Assembly (NCBI GenBank): GCA_036508635.1
Contig: DATCGY010000295.1
Coordinates: 1-7,122, forward strand
DNA length: 7,122 bases
Source: FEN-727 sp036508635
Lineage (GTDB): Bacteria > Actinomycetota > Geothermincolia > Fen-727 > Anoxymicrobiaceae
Reading direction: 5' to 3'
Made by a program: the position numbers and the translations under genes. Shown here in pieces: positions 1-6,403 of the stretch. Within the stretch, counting starts at the first letter, position 1. Each line of letters begins with the position of its first letter. Under the pieces are notes generated by a model. It saw only the letters and a program-made list of their open reading frames with translations, was not told the origin of the DNA and did not search any database.

Positions 1-1
1 G

Positions 2-835
2 CCGGCATGTCTGCTACTGGTAGTTCTTTTTGCAGCCGTAATGGCCGCGGGTTGTGGAAGCGGCGTCTCTGGCAACGTGACGGCATCGGGGTCCACGACG
101 GTTCAGCCGATAGCGCAGGCTGCGGCGGAGCAGTTCATGAAAGACAACTCAGGGGCCACTGTCACCGTCCAGGGAGGGGGTTCCAGCGTCGGGATAACCC
201 AGGTAAGTGAAGGATCCGTGAACATCGGCAACTCATCTCGAGAGCTCAAGCCTGAAGAAGAAGGCAAGGGCATCGTGGACCACCAGATCGCATACGACGT
301 TATCGTGATCATCGTAAACCCGAGCGTCACCGTTACAAATCTCACCTCGGCCCAGGCCAAGGACATCTTCCTCGGGAAGGTCACCAACTGGAGCCAGGTC
401 GGAGGTGCGAACGCCCCCATAGTCGTGGGCATCCGTGACTCGGCGTCGGGAACCAGGGAAATGTTCGATCAGAAGATCCTCGGCCTCAGTGCGACCAACC
501 CGGTTAAGCCTGTGGCTGGCGCACAGGAGTCCAACAGCAACGGCATCATGGTGCAGAAGGTCGGGTCCACTGAGAACATGATCGGTTACACCTCGTACGG
601 TTACATCAAGAGCAGTGTAAAGCCGGTGCAACTGGACGGCGTAACGGGCAACCTTACGAACGCGCTGAACGGCACGTATCCGCTCGGCAGGTACCTGCAC
701 ATGTTTACCAAGGGCGAGCCAACAGGCGCGACCAAGTCGTATGTCGACTTCGTGCTCTCGGACAGTTTCCAGAACAACACGGTTTCCAAGGAGTACATAC
801 CAATATCGAAGGCGCAGGCCACGATAAAGAAATAG
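2..835 (+). CDS. pstS: Phosphate ABC transporter substrate-binding lipoprotein PstS (5' end missing)
   Basis: This protein binds inorganic phosphate outside the membrane and delivers it to the PstC/PstA channel. The reading frame is open from the left edge, so the true start lies upstream; the internal ATG at 41 sits inside the signal peptide and is not the start. The visible N-terminus is a hydrophobic stretch (LLLVVLFAAV) ending in AAGC, a lipoprotein cleavage site with the lipidated Cys at 53-55. Family landmarks follow in order: ASGSTTVQP near the mature N-terminus, GGGSSVGI, GNSSRELKPEE, the phosphate-loop RDSASGTRE (about 430-460), and STENMIGYTSYGYI. FTKGEPTG lies near the C-terminus. 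These fit the shorter PstS type found in many Gram-positives and anaerobes. E. coli PstS binds phosphate partly through an Asp after SD in ASDAPL; here the equivalent stretch appears to read SSREL, which I believe is usual for this subfamily. pstC follows after a 79-nt gap containing a hairpin. Confidence 0.95.
   Translation, partial: PACLLLVVLFAAVMAAGCGSGVSGNVTASGSTTVQPIAQAAAEQFMKDNSGATVTVQGGGSSVGITQVSEGSVNIGNSSRELKPEEEGKGIVDHQIAYDVIVIIVNPSVTVTNLTSAQAKDIFLGKVTNWSQVGGANAPIVVGIRDSASGTREMFDQKILGLSATNPVKPVAGAQESNSNGIMVQKVGSTENMIGYTSYGYIKSSVKPVQLDGVTGNLTNALNGTYPLGRYLHMFTKGEPTGATKSYVDFVLSDSFQNNTVSKEYIPISKAQATIKK
702..720 (+). repeat. 19-base exact repeat, copy A (inside pstS)
   Basis: The 19 bases tgtttaccaagggcgagcc within pstS, encoding part of MFTKGEP, recur exactly at 6404-6422. 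The flanks differ on both sides. Confidence 0.8.
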
Positions 836-855
836 CCGACCCGTCATAGAGCCTC

Positions 856-881
856 GGGCGGGACCCTCACGAGTCCCGCCC
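856..881 (+). promoter_or_regulatory. Intercistronic hairpin between pstS and pstC
   Basis: A perfect 9-bp GC-rich stem (GGGCGGGAC at 856-864 with GTCCCGCCC at 873-881) closes an 8-nt loop, and C855-G882 adds a tenth pair. No U-run follows, so it does not look like a full intrinsic terminator. Similar structures between a binding-protein gene and its permease genes often protect the upstream mRNA or cause partial termination, giving more binding protein than permease. That role is inferred here. Confidence 0.7.
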
Positions 882-897
882 GGCTCATCCCATCAAC

Positions 898-903
898 AGG
901 AGG
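898..903 (+). promoter_or_regulatory. Ribosome binding site for pstC
   Basis: AGGAGG lies 11 nt before the TTG at 915. The gap is slightly long, but it is the only strong Shine-Dalgarno sequence here and supports the TTG start. The next in-frame candidate is GTG at 945, which would trim the cytoplasmic N-terminus. Confidence 0.65.
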
Positions 904-914
904 ACCGGGCTTAG

Positions 915-1766
915 TTGATTGACAGAGAGTGGATCATCAAGAAGGTGCTGGCCGTCCTGTCCATGCTGGTCGTGGTCGGGATTCTTCTGATAATAGTCTT
1001 CGTGACGAGAGCGGCGCTGCCCGCTATTACCAAGGTTGGACTCTTTAATCTCTTTAGTTCCAACTGGTACCCCCAGACAGGCCATTACGGCATCATGATA
1101 TTCATCGTCGGCACCTTGCTCACGACCGTCGGCGGCCTCTTGATCGGCGCCCCTCTCGCGCTGGGAACCGCATTGTTCCTCACGGAAATGGCCCCCAAGA
1201 GGGCGGCGGCGATCGTGACGCGGGGCGTCGAAGTGCTCGCCGGCATTCCGTCCATCGTCCTTGGCTGGCTCGGTTTGATTATCCTGCTGCCGTGGATAAA
1301 GGCGCTGACGCACACGGTGGGGACGGGCATCTTCGCCGCTTCCCTCATTCTGGGAATAATGGTCATGCCGACCATAACCACCATCGCCAAAGATGCGCTC
1401 GAGACTGTGCCAGCTGACTACAGGTTGGGGTCGACAGGTCTTGGCGCTACACGATGGCAGACCACGTGGCGCGTGACTCTTCCCGCCGCGAAGAGCGGGA
1501 TAATCGTCGCCGTGATACTCGGCATGGGGAGGGCGATCGGGGAGACGATGGCGGTGGCGCTGGTGATAGGTCCGGCTACCTCGTACGCGAAAGGGCTTTT
1601 CTCACCCACCCATACCCTGACGACAAAGATGCTGATGGAGATGGGAGAGTCGTCCGGCACTCAGCGCTCGGCCCTCTTCTTCATGGCACTGGTCTTGTTG
1701 CTCATTGCGATATGCCTTATCGCGCTTATCAGGGTCGCTTCCAGGAAAAAGGCGTATGCGAGATGA
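915..1766 (+). CDS. pstC: Phosphate ABC transporter permease PstC
   Basis: One of the two membrane subunits that form the phosphate channel of the Pst ABC importer. The 283-aa product starts at TTG and has a short charged N-terminus (MIDREWIIKK), a first membrane helix at about residues 11-30, and further hydrophobic segments consistent with six helices. The cytoplasmic EAA loop that docks onto the ATPase PstB is clear at about residues 160-195 (DALETVPADYRLGSTGLGATRW, then LPAAKSGI). It is followed by GMGRAIGETMAV, a signature of Pst permeases. The protein ends in a basic cytoplasmic tail. Its TGA stop overlaps the pstA start in ATGA, so the two are probably translationally coupled. PstC rather than PstA is called from its place after pstS and from GRAIGETMAV. 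Confidence 0.95.
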   Translation: MIDREWIIKKVLAVLSMLVVVGILLIIVFVTRAALPAITKVGLFNLFSSNWYPQTGHYGIMIFIVGTLLTTVGGLLIGAPLALGTALFLTEMAPKRAAAIVTRGVEVLAGIPSIVLGWLGLIILLPWIKALTHTVGTGIFAASLILGIMVMPTITTIAKDALETVPADYRLGSTGLGATRWQTTWRVTLPAAKSGIIVAVILGMGRAIGETMAVALVIGPATSYAKGLFSPTHTLTTKMLMEMGESSGTQRSALFFMALVLLLIAICLIALIRVASRKKAYAR

Positions 1767-2707
1767 ATGAGAACACGCAAACCGCCGACGCCGTCGTCGG
1801 TGTTGAAGCGGCCTCGGCGGCTGTTCGCCGGAGTGCACGCAGGTCGAAAAAGACCGATCGGACGGCGACCGTCGTCGTCTGGAGCATAGCCATGTTCGGC
1901 CTTGCGCTGCTGGGCTTCATAGTCATCGCCATATGCTGGAAAGGGCTCGTTTATGCTTTGAACCCGCACTTTGTTTTCGGGGCGCCCAGGGCCAGCGCGG
2001 TGGGTGGGGGTATCTGGCCAATGGTCTGGTCCTCGTTCTATCTGGCAATACTTACGCTGTTGATAGTACTTCCCGTGGGCGTGGGCGCCGCGATCTACAT
2101 GTCCGAGTACGCGAGGGAAGGGCTTATGACGCGCACGGTGCGGTTCGGGGCGGACGCCCTGACGACGGTGCCGTCCATAGTCTTCGGGATCTTCGGCCTG
2201 TTGCTGTTTGTGACGTACATGGGCCTGGGTTACTCACTGCTGGCCGGCGCGCTACTTCTTGCGCTTCTCAATCTGCCCACTATCATGCGTACGTCGGAGG
2301 AGGCTCTCAAAGCGGTTCCCGACTCCTACCGTGAGGCTTCGATGGGGTTGGGCGCGAGTCGCTGGAATACGATCAAGAAGGTGGTTCTCCCTAGCGCGAT
2401 GCCGGGAATCACAACCGGCGCAATACTTGCCATCGGGAGGGTAGTCGGAGAGAGCGCGGCCATCATTTATACGGTCGGGACGTTCGCCTTGAGAGCGCCC
2501 CTGCTGCCTACACAACCAGCGGCGCCCATGGCGGGAAACATCTGGTACCTTGTCAGCGAGGGAGGAGTCATGATACCGGACGCCATCAAGATAGCAAGCG
2601 CGGAGGCGGCGTTCCTGCTGTTGCTCGTTCTGGCCTTCAACCTGCTGGCGAGGCTCATCGCCTGGCTATACAAGCGCAAGACGGGGACCGCAGCGAGGTT
2701 CGTCTGA
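1763..2707 (+). CDS. pstA: Phosphate ABC transporter permease PstA
   Basis: Second membrane subunit of the Pst phosphate importer, pairing with PstC. The frame is open well upstream inside pstC, but the start is placed at ATG 1763, which overlaps the pstC stop by 4 bp (ATGA) and gives 314 aa. Residues 1-30 are a polar, Arg/Lys-rich cytoplasmic extension (VRRSARRSKK) before the first membrane helix (about 35-57). The EAA loop is at about residues 179-213 (EEALKAVPDSYREASMGLGASRW, then LPSAMPGI), followed by AIGRVVGESAAI. The C-terminus is basic (LYKRKTG). In most genomes pstB comes next; here a response regulator follows after 61 nt. The upstream sequence shows only a weak purine-rich site, so translation probably depends on pstC. 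Confidence 0.95.
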   Translation: MNENTQTADAVVGVEAASAAVRRSARRSKKTDRTATVVVWSIAMFGLALLGFIVIAICWKGLVYALNPHFVFGAPRASAVGGGIWPMVWSSFYLAILTLLIVLPVGVGAAIYMSEYAREGLMTRTVRFGADALTTVPSIVFGIFGLLLFVTYMGLGYSLLAGALLLALLNLPTIMRTSEEALKAVPDSYREASMGLGASRWNTIKKVVLPSAMPGITTGAILAIGRVVGESAAIIYTVGTFALRAPLLPTQPAAPMAGNIWYLVSEGGVMIPDAIKIASAEAAFLLLLVLAFNLLARLIAWLYKRKTGTAARFV

Positions 2708-2755
2708 TGAAGGCATGCAGGTTTCAAGTGCAGGGCAGAGCCGGGCGCGCAGCGC

Positions 2756-2761
2756 GGAAGG
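2756..2761 (+). promoter_or_regulatory. Ribosome binding site fixing the GTG start of the response regulator
   Basis: GGAAGG lies 7 nt before GTG 2769. It favours this start over the in-frame ATG at 2715, whose only purine stretch is almost in contact with the start codon. Confidence 0.6.
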
Positions 2762-2768
2762 CAGCATT

Positions 2769-3458
2769 GTGACCAGGATACTCATTATCGAGGACGAGGA
2801 GCCGATGGCCGAGGCGATCAAGTACAGCCTCGAGAATGACGGGATCGAAGCCGAGGTGGCGACGGACGGAGGTGAGGGCTGGCGTTTATTCGAGGAGGGG
2901 GGCTTTGACCTTTTAATCCTGGACCTCATGCTTCCGGTCATCGACGGACTGGAGATCTGCAGGAGGGTGAGGCAGGCGGGTGACACTCCGGTGCTTATCC
3001 TGACCGCGAAGTGTACTGAGCTCGACAGGGTCCTGGGGTTGGAGCTGGGCGCCGACGATTACGTGACCAAACCGTTCAGCATGAGGGAACTCATGGCCAG
3101 GGTCAAGGTGATACTGCGCCGCGCGTCACGTACCCTCCAGGAGCTCGATCCCGTCGCCCTCGAGGCTGGCGACGTATCAATCGACCCGGAGCGCCACGAG
3201 GTAATAGTGCGCGGGGCCGTGGTGGACCTGCCGCCAGTGGAATACCGTCTACTCGAACTATTCCTCAAGAACAGTGGCAAGCTGCTTGCAAGGGATTACC
3301 TGATCTCCGCCGGATGGCGAGGTGAGTTCTACGGACAGAACAAGAACCTCGACGTTCATATTCGCCGCCTCCGCGAGAGAATCGAGGAGGACCCGGCACG
3401 TCCGAGGCGCATCGTAACCGTTCGCGGTCTTGGCTACCGCTACGAGCCTTGCGCCTGA
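2769..3458 (+). CDS. OmpR/PhoB-family response regulator
   Basis: A two-component transcription factor that would be phosphorylated by a sensor kinase and then bind DNA. From GTG 2769 it is 229 aa, the normal size for the family, and begins MTRILIIEDEE as typical receivers do; the upstream ATG at 2715 would add 18 unlikely residues. Receiver domain (about 1-120): acidic pocket E8-D9, phosphoacceptor D52 (LILDLMLP), T79, Y98 and K101 (DDYVTKPF), all canonical. Winged-helix DNA-binding domain (about 130-229): LPPVEYRLLELFLKN, NLDVHIRRLRERIE, and the wing ending in VRGLGYRYE. Its position 61 nt after pstA makes a PhoB/PhoP/RegX3-like role in phosphate response likely, but the sequence alone cannot prove it. 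No histidine kinase gene accompanies it in the window. I see no convincing terminator after it. Confidence 0.92.
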   Translation: MTRILIIEDEEPMAEAIKYSLENDGIEAEVATDGGEGWRLFEEGGFDLLILDLMLPVIDGLEICRRVRQAGDTPVLILTAKCTELDRVLGLELGADDYVTKPFSMRELMARVKVILRRASRTLQELDPVALEAGDVSIDPERHEVIVRGAVVDLPPVEYRLLELFLKNSGKLLARDYLISAGWRGEFYGQNKNLDVHIRRLRERIEEDPARPRRIVTVRGLGYRYEPCA

Positions 3459-3502
3459 ACCGGCGGCTCCACGAAATTTCGCAAATAGGCAATTCTTGAT
3501 TC

Positions 3503-3532
3503 TTGACGTATTAATATTATGAGCATTATATT
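3503..3532 (+). promoter_or_regulatory. Sigma-70-type promoter for the Fe-S protein operon
   Basis: TTGACG at 3503-3508 (-35, five of six consensus bases) and TATATT at 3527-3532 (-10, five of six) are separated by 18 nt in an AT-rich island within otherwise GC-rich DNA. Transcription would begin near 3539, leaving a leader of roughly 48 nt before the ATG at 3587. Confidence 0.65.
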
Positions 3533-3545
3533 ACGTGCATAATAT
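3514..3545. promoter_or_regulatory. Inverted repeat around the -10 element, possible operator
   Basis: ATATTATG at 3514-3521 and CATAATAT at 3538-3545 are perfect inverted repeats of 8 bp. They are 24 bp apart centre to centre and flank the -10 box and start site, where a repressor would block transcription. The left arm also begins a shorter imperfect palindrome (3516-3529, ATTATG-AG-CATTAT). The TetR-family protein at the end of the operon is the obvious candidate ligand (inference). In AT-rich DNA part of this symmetry could be chance. Confidence 0.4.
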
Positions 3546-3553
3546 CGGCGATG

Positions 3554-3572
3554 CCGCCGGGCGACCCGGCGG
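3554..3572 (+). promoter_or_regulatory. GC-rich hairpin in the 5' leader
   Basis: CCGCCGGG (3554-3561) and CCCGGCGG (3565-3572) form a perfect 8-bp stem around a 3-nt CGA loop. It ends 3 nt before the Shine-Dalgarno GGGAGG (3576-3581) of the first Fe-S gene. It could stabilise the mRNA 5' end or modulate ribosome access. There is no U-run, so it is not a terminator. Confidence 0.6.
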
Positions 3573-3586
3573 GTTGGGAGGCGACA

Positions 3587-4639
3587 ATGGCCGAAGATGT
3601 ATACGTGCGGCTCGCGAAACACCTGGACAAGGCGATAGCGGGCGCTCCCATGTCACCCGCGCTGCTGGGAATCCTCGAGATCCTCTATACCCCCGAGCAG
3701 GCCGAGGTCGCCTGCAGTATGAGCATCTACGAGAACAAGACGCTGGCCGAATGCGAGGAGCTCGTGCCGGGGAAGGCCGGGCAACTGGAGGAGATGCTGA
3801 CCGACATGGCGCGCCGGGGCACTGTTCTTACCGAGCAAAAGCCAGGGCGCGAAAGGATCTACCGGCTGCTGCCTACAGTCGTCGGCATCGCGGAGGTCCC
3901 ATTCCTTTCCGGGGAAGACACGCCCGAGAAGCGCGCGCTCGCCCCGCTTTGGAGGGACTATATGCTCGAGGCGTTCGGCAAGGAGATGGAGCGCGGCCTG
4001 CCTTTGATAAGAGTCGTGCCCATTGCGGAATCCCTCGAGGACGAATCGGAGGTGCTTCCGTTTGACGCGCTCAAGGACAGGCTGGCGGAGGCGACCTTCA
4101 TGGCGGTCGGGCACTGTCCGTGCCGTCAGATAGGCACATACCTTGGGGAGGGATGCGAACGGTCGACCGAAAACTGCATGCACTTCGGCAGCCTCGGCAG
4201 GTACGTAGTTGAGCAGGGGATGGCCAGGCAGATAAACCTGGAACAGGCGCTCGAGATACTACGCGACGCTACCGAGCAGGGGCTCGTCCACGTCTGCGAC
4301 AACGTCCAGGGGAGTCTGCGTACCATCTGCAACTGCTGCTCGTGCTGCTGTGCGTTCTTCCGCGCGAAAAAGGCCGAGCACGACACGATATCGCGTTCCA
4401 ACTACGTGGCGAGGGTAACGGTCGACGACTGCACCGCGTGTGGTACCTGCGAGGAAAGGTGCCCGGTAAACGCGATTACAGTAGACGACGTGGCCGTTGT
4501 AGACGAGGACATTTGCATAGGCTGCGGGGTCTGCACACCCACGTGCGGTGGGGAAGAGGCGATACTGCTGCACGTCCGGGAGGAGACCAAACCGCCACCC
4601 GCGCCCCGGGAGTTCCTAGCCGCTCGGATGAGGCAATAG
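3587..4639 (+). CDS. Winged-helix-like, Cys-rich, two-[4Fe-4S] ferredoxin-domain protein (paralogue 1)
   Basis: A 350-aa cytoplasmic protein of unknown function. The start is ATG 3587, 5 nt after GGGAGG, and aligns with the start of the downstream paralogue; an in-frame ATG at 3551 lies in the leader hairpin region. Residues 1-100 look like a winged-helix fold (helix-rich, ending in MARRGTVL...GRERIYRLLP, like a beta wing). Residues 115-260 hold a conserved Cys-rich region: C177-P-C179-R-Q, GEGC190, ENC197, C237-DN, then C248, C250, C251, C253, C254 and C255. Residues 280-325 are a bacterial ferredoxin domain with two CxxCxxCxxxC sets (C282/285/288/292 and C310/313/316/320), each binding a [4Fe-4S] cluster in the family. 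The middle Cys could bind additional metal or clusters (inference). There is no signal peptide or membrane segment. It heads an apparent operon with its paralogue and a TetR regulator. An electron carrier or a Fe-S redox sensor would both fit. Confidence 0.9.
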   Translation: MAEDVYVRLAKHLDKAIAGAPMSPALLGILEILYTPEQAEVACSMSIYENKTLAECEELVPGKAGQLEEMLTDMARRGTVLTEQKPGRERIYRLLPTVVGIAEVPFLSGEDTPEKRALAPLWRDYMLEAFGKEMERGLPLIRVVPIAESLEDESEVLPFDALKDRLAEATFMAVGHCPCRQIGTYLGEGCERSTENCMHFGSLGRYVVEQGMARQINLEQALEILRDATEQGLVHVCDNVQGSLRTICNCCSCCCAFFRAKKAEHDTISRSNYVARVTVDDCTACGTCEERCPVNAITVDDVAVVDEDICIGCGVCTPTCGGEEAILLHVREETKPPPAPREFLAARMRQ

Positions 4640-4643
4640 GAGG
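4638..4643 (+). promoter_or_regulatory. Ribosome binding site overlapping the stop of paralogue 1
   Basis: AGGAGG begins inside the TAG stop (4637-4639) and lies 6 nt before ATG 4650. This arrangement suggests the two paralogues are translated from one message. Confidence 0.75.
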
Positions 4644-4649
4644 TTCGGC

Positions 4650-5711
4650 ATGGACGAGAACGTCTACGTAAGACTGGCGGAGCTTCTCAATAAGGCACCG
4701 GCCGGGGTGCCGATGTCTCCAACGCTTCTAAAGATCCTGGCGATACTGTATCCCGGAGAAGAGGCCGAGGTCGCACTGAAGATGAGCATCTTCGAGAGCA
4801 AGACCACCGACGGGTGGAAAGAGGTTATTCCCGAAAAAGCGGACTCGCTTCAGGAGATACTCGACCGCATGGCTCGCCGGGGCACGGTCTTCAGCCAGCA
4901 GAAGCCCGGACAAGAGAGGATATACCGGCTGCTTCCCAGCATCGTCGGCTTTTCCGAGACGCCGTTCTGGGCAGGCAGGGAGACACAGATGACGCGGGCC
5001 CTCGCGCCGCTATGGGTCAAGTACATGGACGAAGAGTTCGGCGGGGAGCTCGCGCGCGGCATCCCCCTGATCAGGGTGGTCCCGATCGAGGAATCCCTCC
5101 AGGACGCCTCGCAGATCCTCCCCTTCGATGCGATACCTTCGATGATCAAAGAGGACGCGTTTATTGCCGTGGCGTTCTGTCCGTGCCGGCAGATGAGGAA
5201 TTCTGTGGGTGAGGGCTGCGACCATTCACTCGAGAACTGCCTCCACTTCGGGAGCATGGCCAGGCATATGGTCGAGCAGGGCATGGCGCGGAAGATAACC
5301 CGCGACGAGTGTCTTAAGATACTCAAGGAGACCACGGAAGAGGGGATGGTCCATAACTGCGACAACATACAAGGGGGCCTTGCGACCATCTGCAGTTGCT
5401 GCGAGTGCGGATGCGCTTTCATCCACGCGATGAAGGTCGGGGGACACGCGGCGCTAGAGCGCAGTAATTACATGGCACGCGTCGATGCCGGGGAGTGCGT
5501 GGGTTGCTCTACCTGTGAGGAGCGTTGCCCCATGGACGCAGTAACCATCGAAGACGAAGTCGCGGTCGTCGATCAGGACGCCTGTATCGGTTGCGGAGTC
5601 TGTACGCCGACCTGCGGCGGAGACAGGGCCATCGCGCTCGTGCTTCGGGAGGAGATAAAGCCTCCCCCGGACATAGGCGAGTTCGTCTCGGCGAGAATGA
5701 AGGACGAATAA
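4650..5711 (+). CDS. Winged-helix-like, Cys-rich, two-[4Fe-4S] ferredoxin-domain protein (paralogue 2)
   Basis: A 353-aa tandem paralogue of the gene before it, starting 10 nt after its stop. The first 260 residues align without a gap; my hand count gives about 155 identical positions (near 60%), so the duplication is old and both copies are maintained. The same three parts are present: winged-helix-like N-terminus (about 1-100), Cys-rich middle (C177-P-C179-R-Q, GEGC190, ENC197, C237-DN, C248, C250, C251, C253, C255), and a two-cluster ferredoxin domain (C283/286/289/293 and C312/315/318/322). It lacks the extra Cys of paralogue 1 at position 254, which is Gly here, and has its own unshared C221. 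All other central and ferredoxin Cys match, which marks them as the functional set. No partner oxidoreductase is visible. The function is unknown; electron transfer, Fe-S or thiol sensing and heterodimer formation with paralogue 1 are possible. Confidence 0.9.
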   Translation: MDENVYVRLAELLNKAPAGVPMSPTLLKILAILYPGEEAEVALKMSIFESKTTDGWKEVIPEKADSLQEILDRMARRGTVFSQQKPGQERIYRLLPSIVGFSETPFWAGRETQMTRALAPLWVKYMDEEFGGELARGIPLIRVVPIEESLQDASQILPFDAIPSMIKEDAFIAVAFCPCRQMRNSVGEGCDHSLENCLHFGSMARHMVEQGMARKITRDECLKILKETTEEGMVHNCDNIQGGLATICSCCECGCAFIHAMKVGGHAALERSNYMARVDAGECVGCSTCEERCPMDAVTIEDEVAVVDQDACIGCGVCTPTCGGDRAIALVLREEIKPPPDIGEFVSARMKDE

Positions 5712-5731
5712 TCACGCACCGCGTTTCCACG

Positions 5732-5738
5732 AAAGGAG
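5732..5738 (+). promoter_or_regulatory. Ribosome binding site pointing to an ATT start for the TetR gene
   Basis: AAAGGAG ends 6 nt before ATT 5745. This is ideal spacing, and there is no ATG, GTG or TTG in frame nearby. It is the main evidence that translation starts at the ATT. Confidence 0.6.
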
Positions 5739-5744
5739 AGAGCC

Positions 5745-6326
5745 ATTACCGGCAGGTCGGAGAAAAAAGAAGAGAGCCGGGAGAAGATCCTCGAGTCGGC
5801 GGGTACTCTCATCAGAGAAAAGGGAATCGAGTCAACGAGCGTATCCCAGGTGATGGACGGCGCCGGGATGACGGTCGGAGGTTTTTATGCTCACTTCCCG
5901 TCAAAGCAGTCTCTCGTTACGGAAGCGGTAGGCTCGGCGTTGAAGGAGTCGCGCGGCCCGCTGACGGCCGGGCTCGAGGACGCGCTGCCGGAAGCGTGGA
6001 TCGAGGCCGTCGTATGCAGGTACCTCTCGAGGACGCACAGGGACAACCCTGATACCGGCTGCCCGCTTCCGGCTATCGTTGCCGAAGTGGCGAAGTCGGA
6101 GACCTCTGTCCGAGAGGCTTTCGCGGAGGGCATCGAAATGCTTGCCGAGGGGTTGACATCGAAGTACTCCGACTTCGGCGCACACCAGCCTGGAGAGGAG
6201 GCGCTCGCAACCATTTCTTTAATGGTTGGAGGTCTCGCACTGTCGCGCGCCCTGTCCGGAACACCTCAGTCGGACGAGGTTCTCAAGTCGTGTCGAGACC
6301 ACCTGAGACGCTGCCTCGAGGCCTGA
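5745..6326 (+). CDS. TetR/AcrR-family transcriptional regulator, apparent ATT start
   Basis: A one-component regulator, normally a dimeric repressor released by a small ligand. The frame is open from the TAA of the preceding gene (5709-5711, same frame). Between that stop and GTG 5847/ATG 5850 it contains no ATG, GTG or TTG. Starting at 5847 or 5850 would delete the first helices of the DNA-binding domain, which are clearly encoded upstream (SREKILESAGTLIREKGIE). ATT 5745, 6 nt after AAAGGAG, gives 193 aa, the normal family length. From there, residues 11-60 form the TetR helix-turn-helix, with GMTVGGFYAHFPSKQSL as recognition helix and following segment. The C-terminal ligand domain carries NPDTGCPLPAIVAEVAKS, a phrase typical of a common AcrR-like subgroup. 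It lies 33 nt after paralogue 2 and probably regulates this operon (inference). An ATG-to-ATT mutation or base-call error is the alternative. Confidence 0.85.
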   Translation: MTGRSEKKEESREKILESAGTLIREKGIESTSVSQVMDGAGMTVGGFYAHFPSKQSLVTEAVGSALKESRGPLTAGLEDALPEAWIEAVVCRYLSRTHRDNPDTGCPLPAIVAEVAKSETSVREAFAEGIEMLAEGLTSKYSDFGAHQPGEEALATISLMVGGLALSRALSGTPQSDEVLKSCRDHLRRCLEA

Positions 6327-6403
6327 GCTCTTGTGAGGATGGTGTGTGACAAGCAGCCTCCCTCTATTGGGGAGAGTTTCAGTTTGAGTGCGGTCTCGAA
6401 AAC

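Noticed and set aside
233..847. Long antisense open frame (204 aa) opposite pstS
   Set aside because: It lies fully over a well-supported gene in GC-rich DNA, has no family resemblance and is Arg-rich low-complexity sequence, as expected for a shadow frame.
2715..2768. ATG 2715 as start of the response regulator
   Set aside because: It adds 18 residues before the conserved receiver start and lacks proper ribosome-site spacing. GTG 2769 has GGAAGG 7 nt upstream.
3472..3481. Palindrome CGAAATTTCG after the response regulator
   Set aside because: Only 10 bp with no loop or U-run. It is not a credible terminator and too short to call an operator.
3551..3586. ATG 3551 as start of the first Fe-S protein
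   Set aside because: Its extra residues are encoded by the leader hairpin and are absent from the paralogue. ATG 3587 has its own Shine-Dalgarno sequence.
4850..5422. Antisense open frame (190 aa) opposite paralogue 2
   Set aside because: Mirror frame of the Cys-rich coding region; no recognisable domain or ribosome binding site. The similar antisense frame at 3653-4183 was rejected for the same reason.
5850..5852. ATG 5850 as start of the TetR gene
   Set aside because: It would remove the first part of the helix-turn-helix domain that is clearly encoded upstream, and there is no good ribosome binding site in front.
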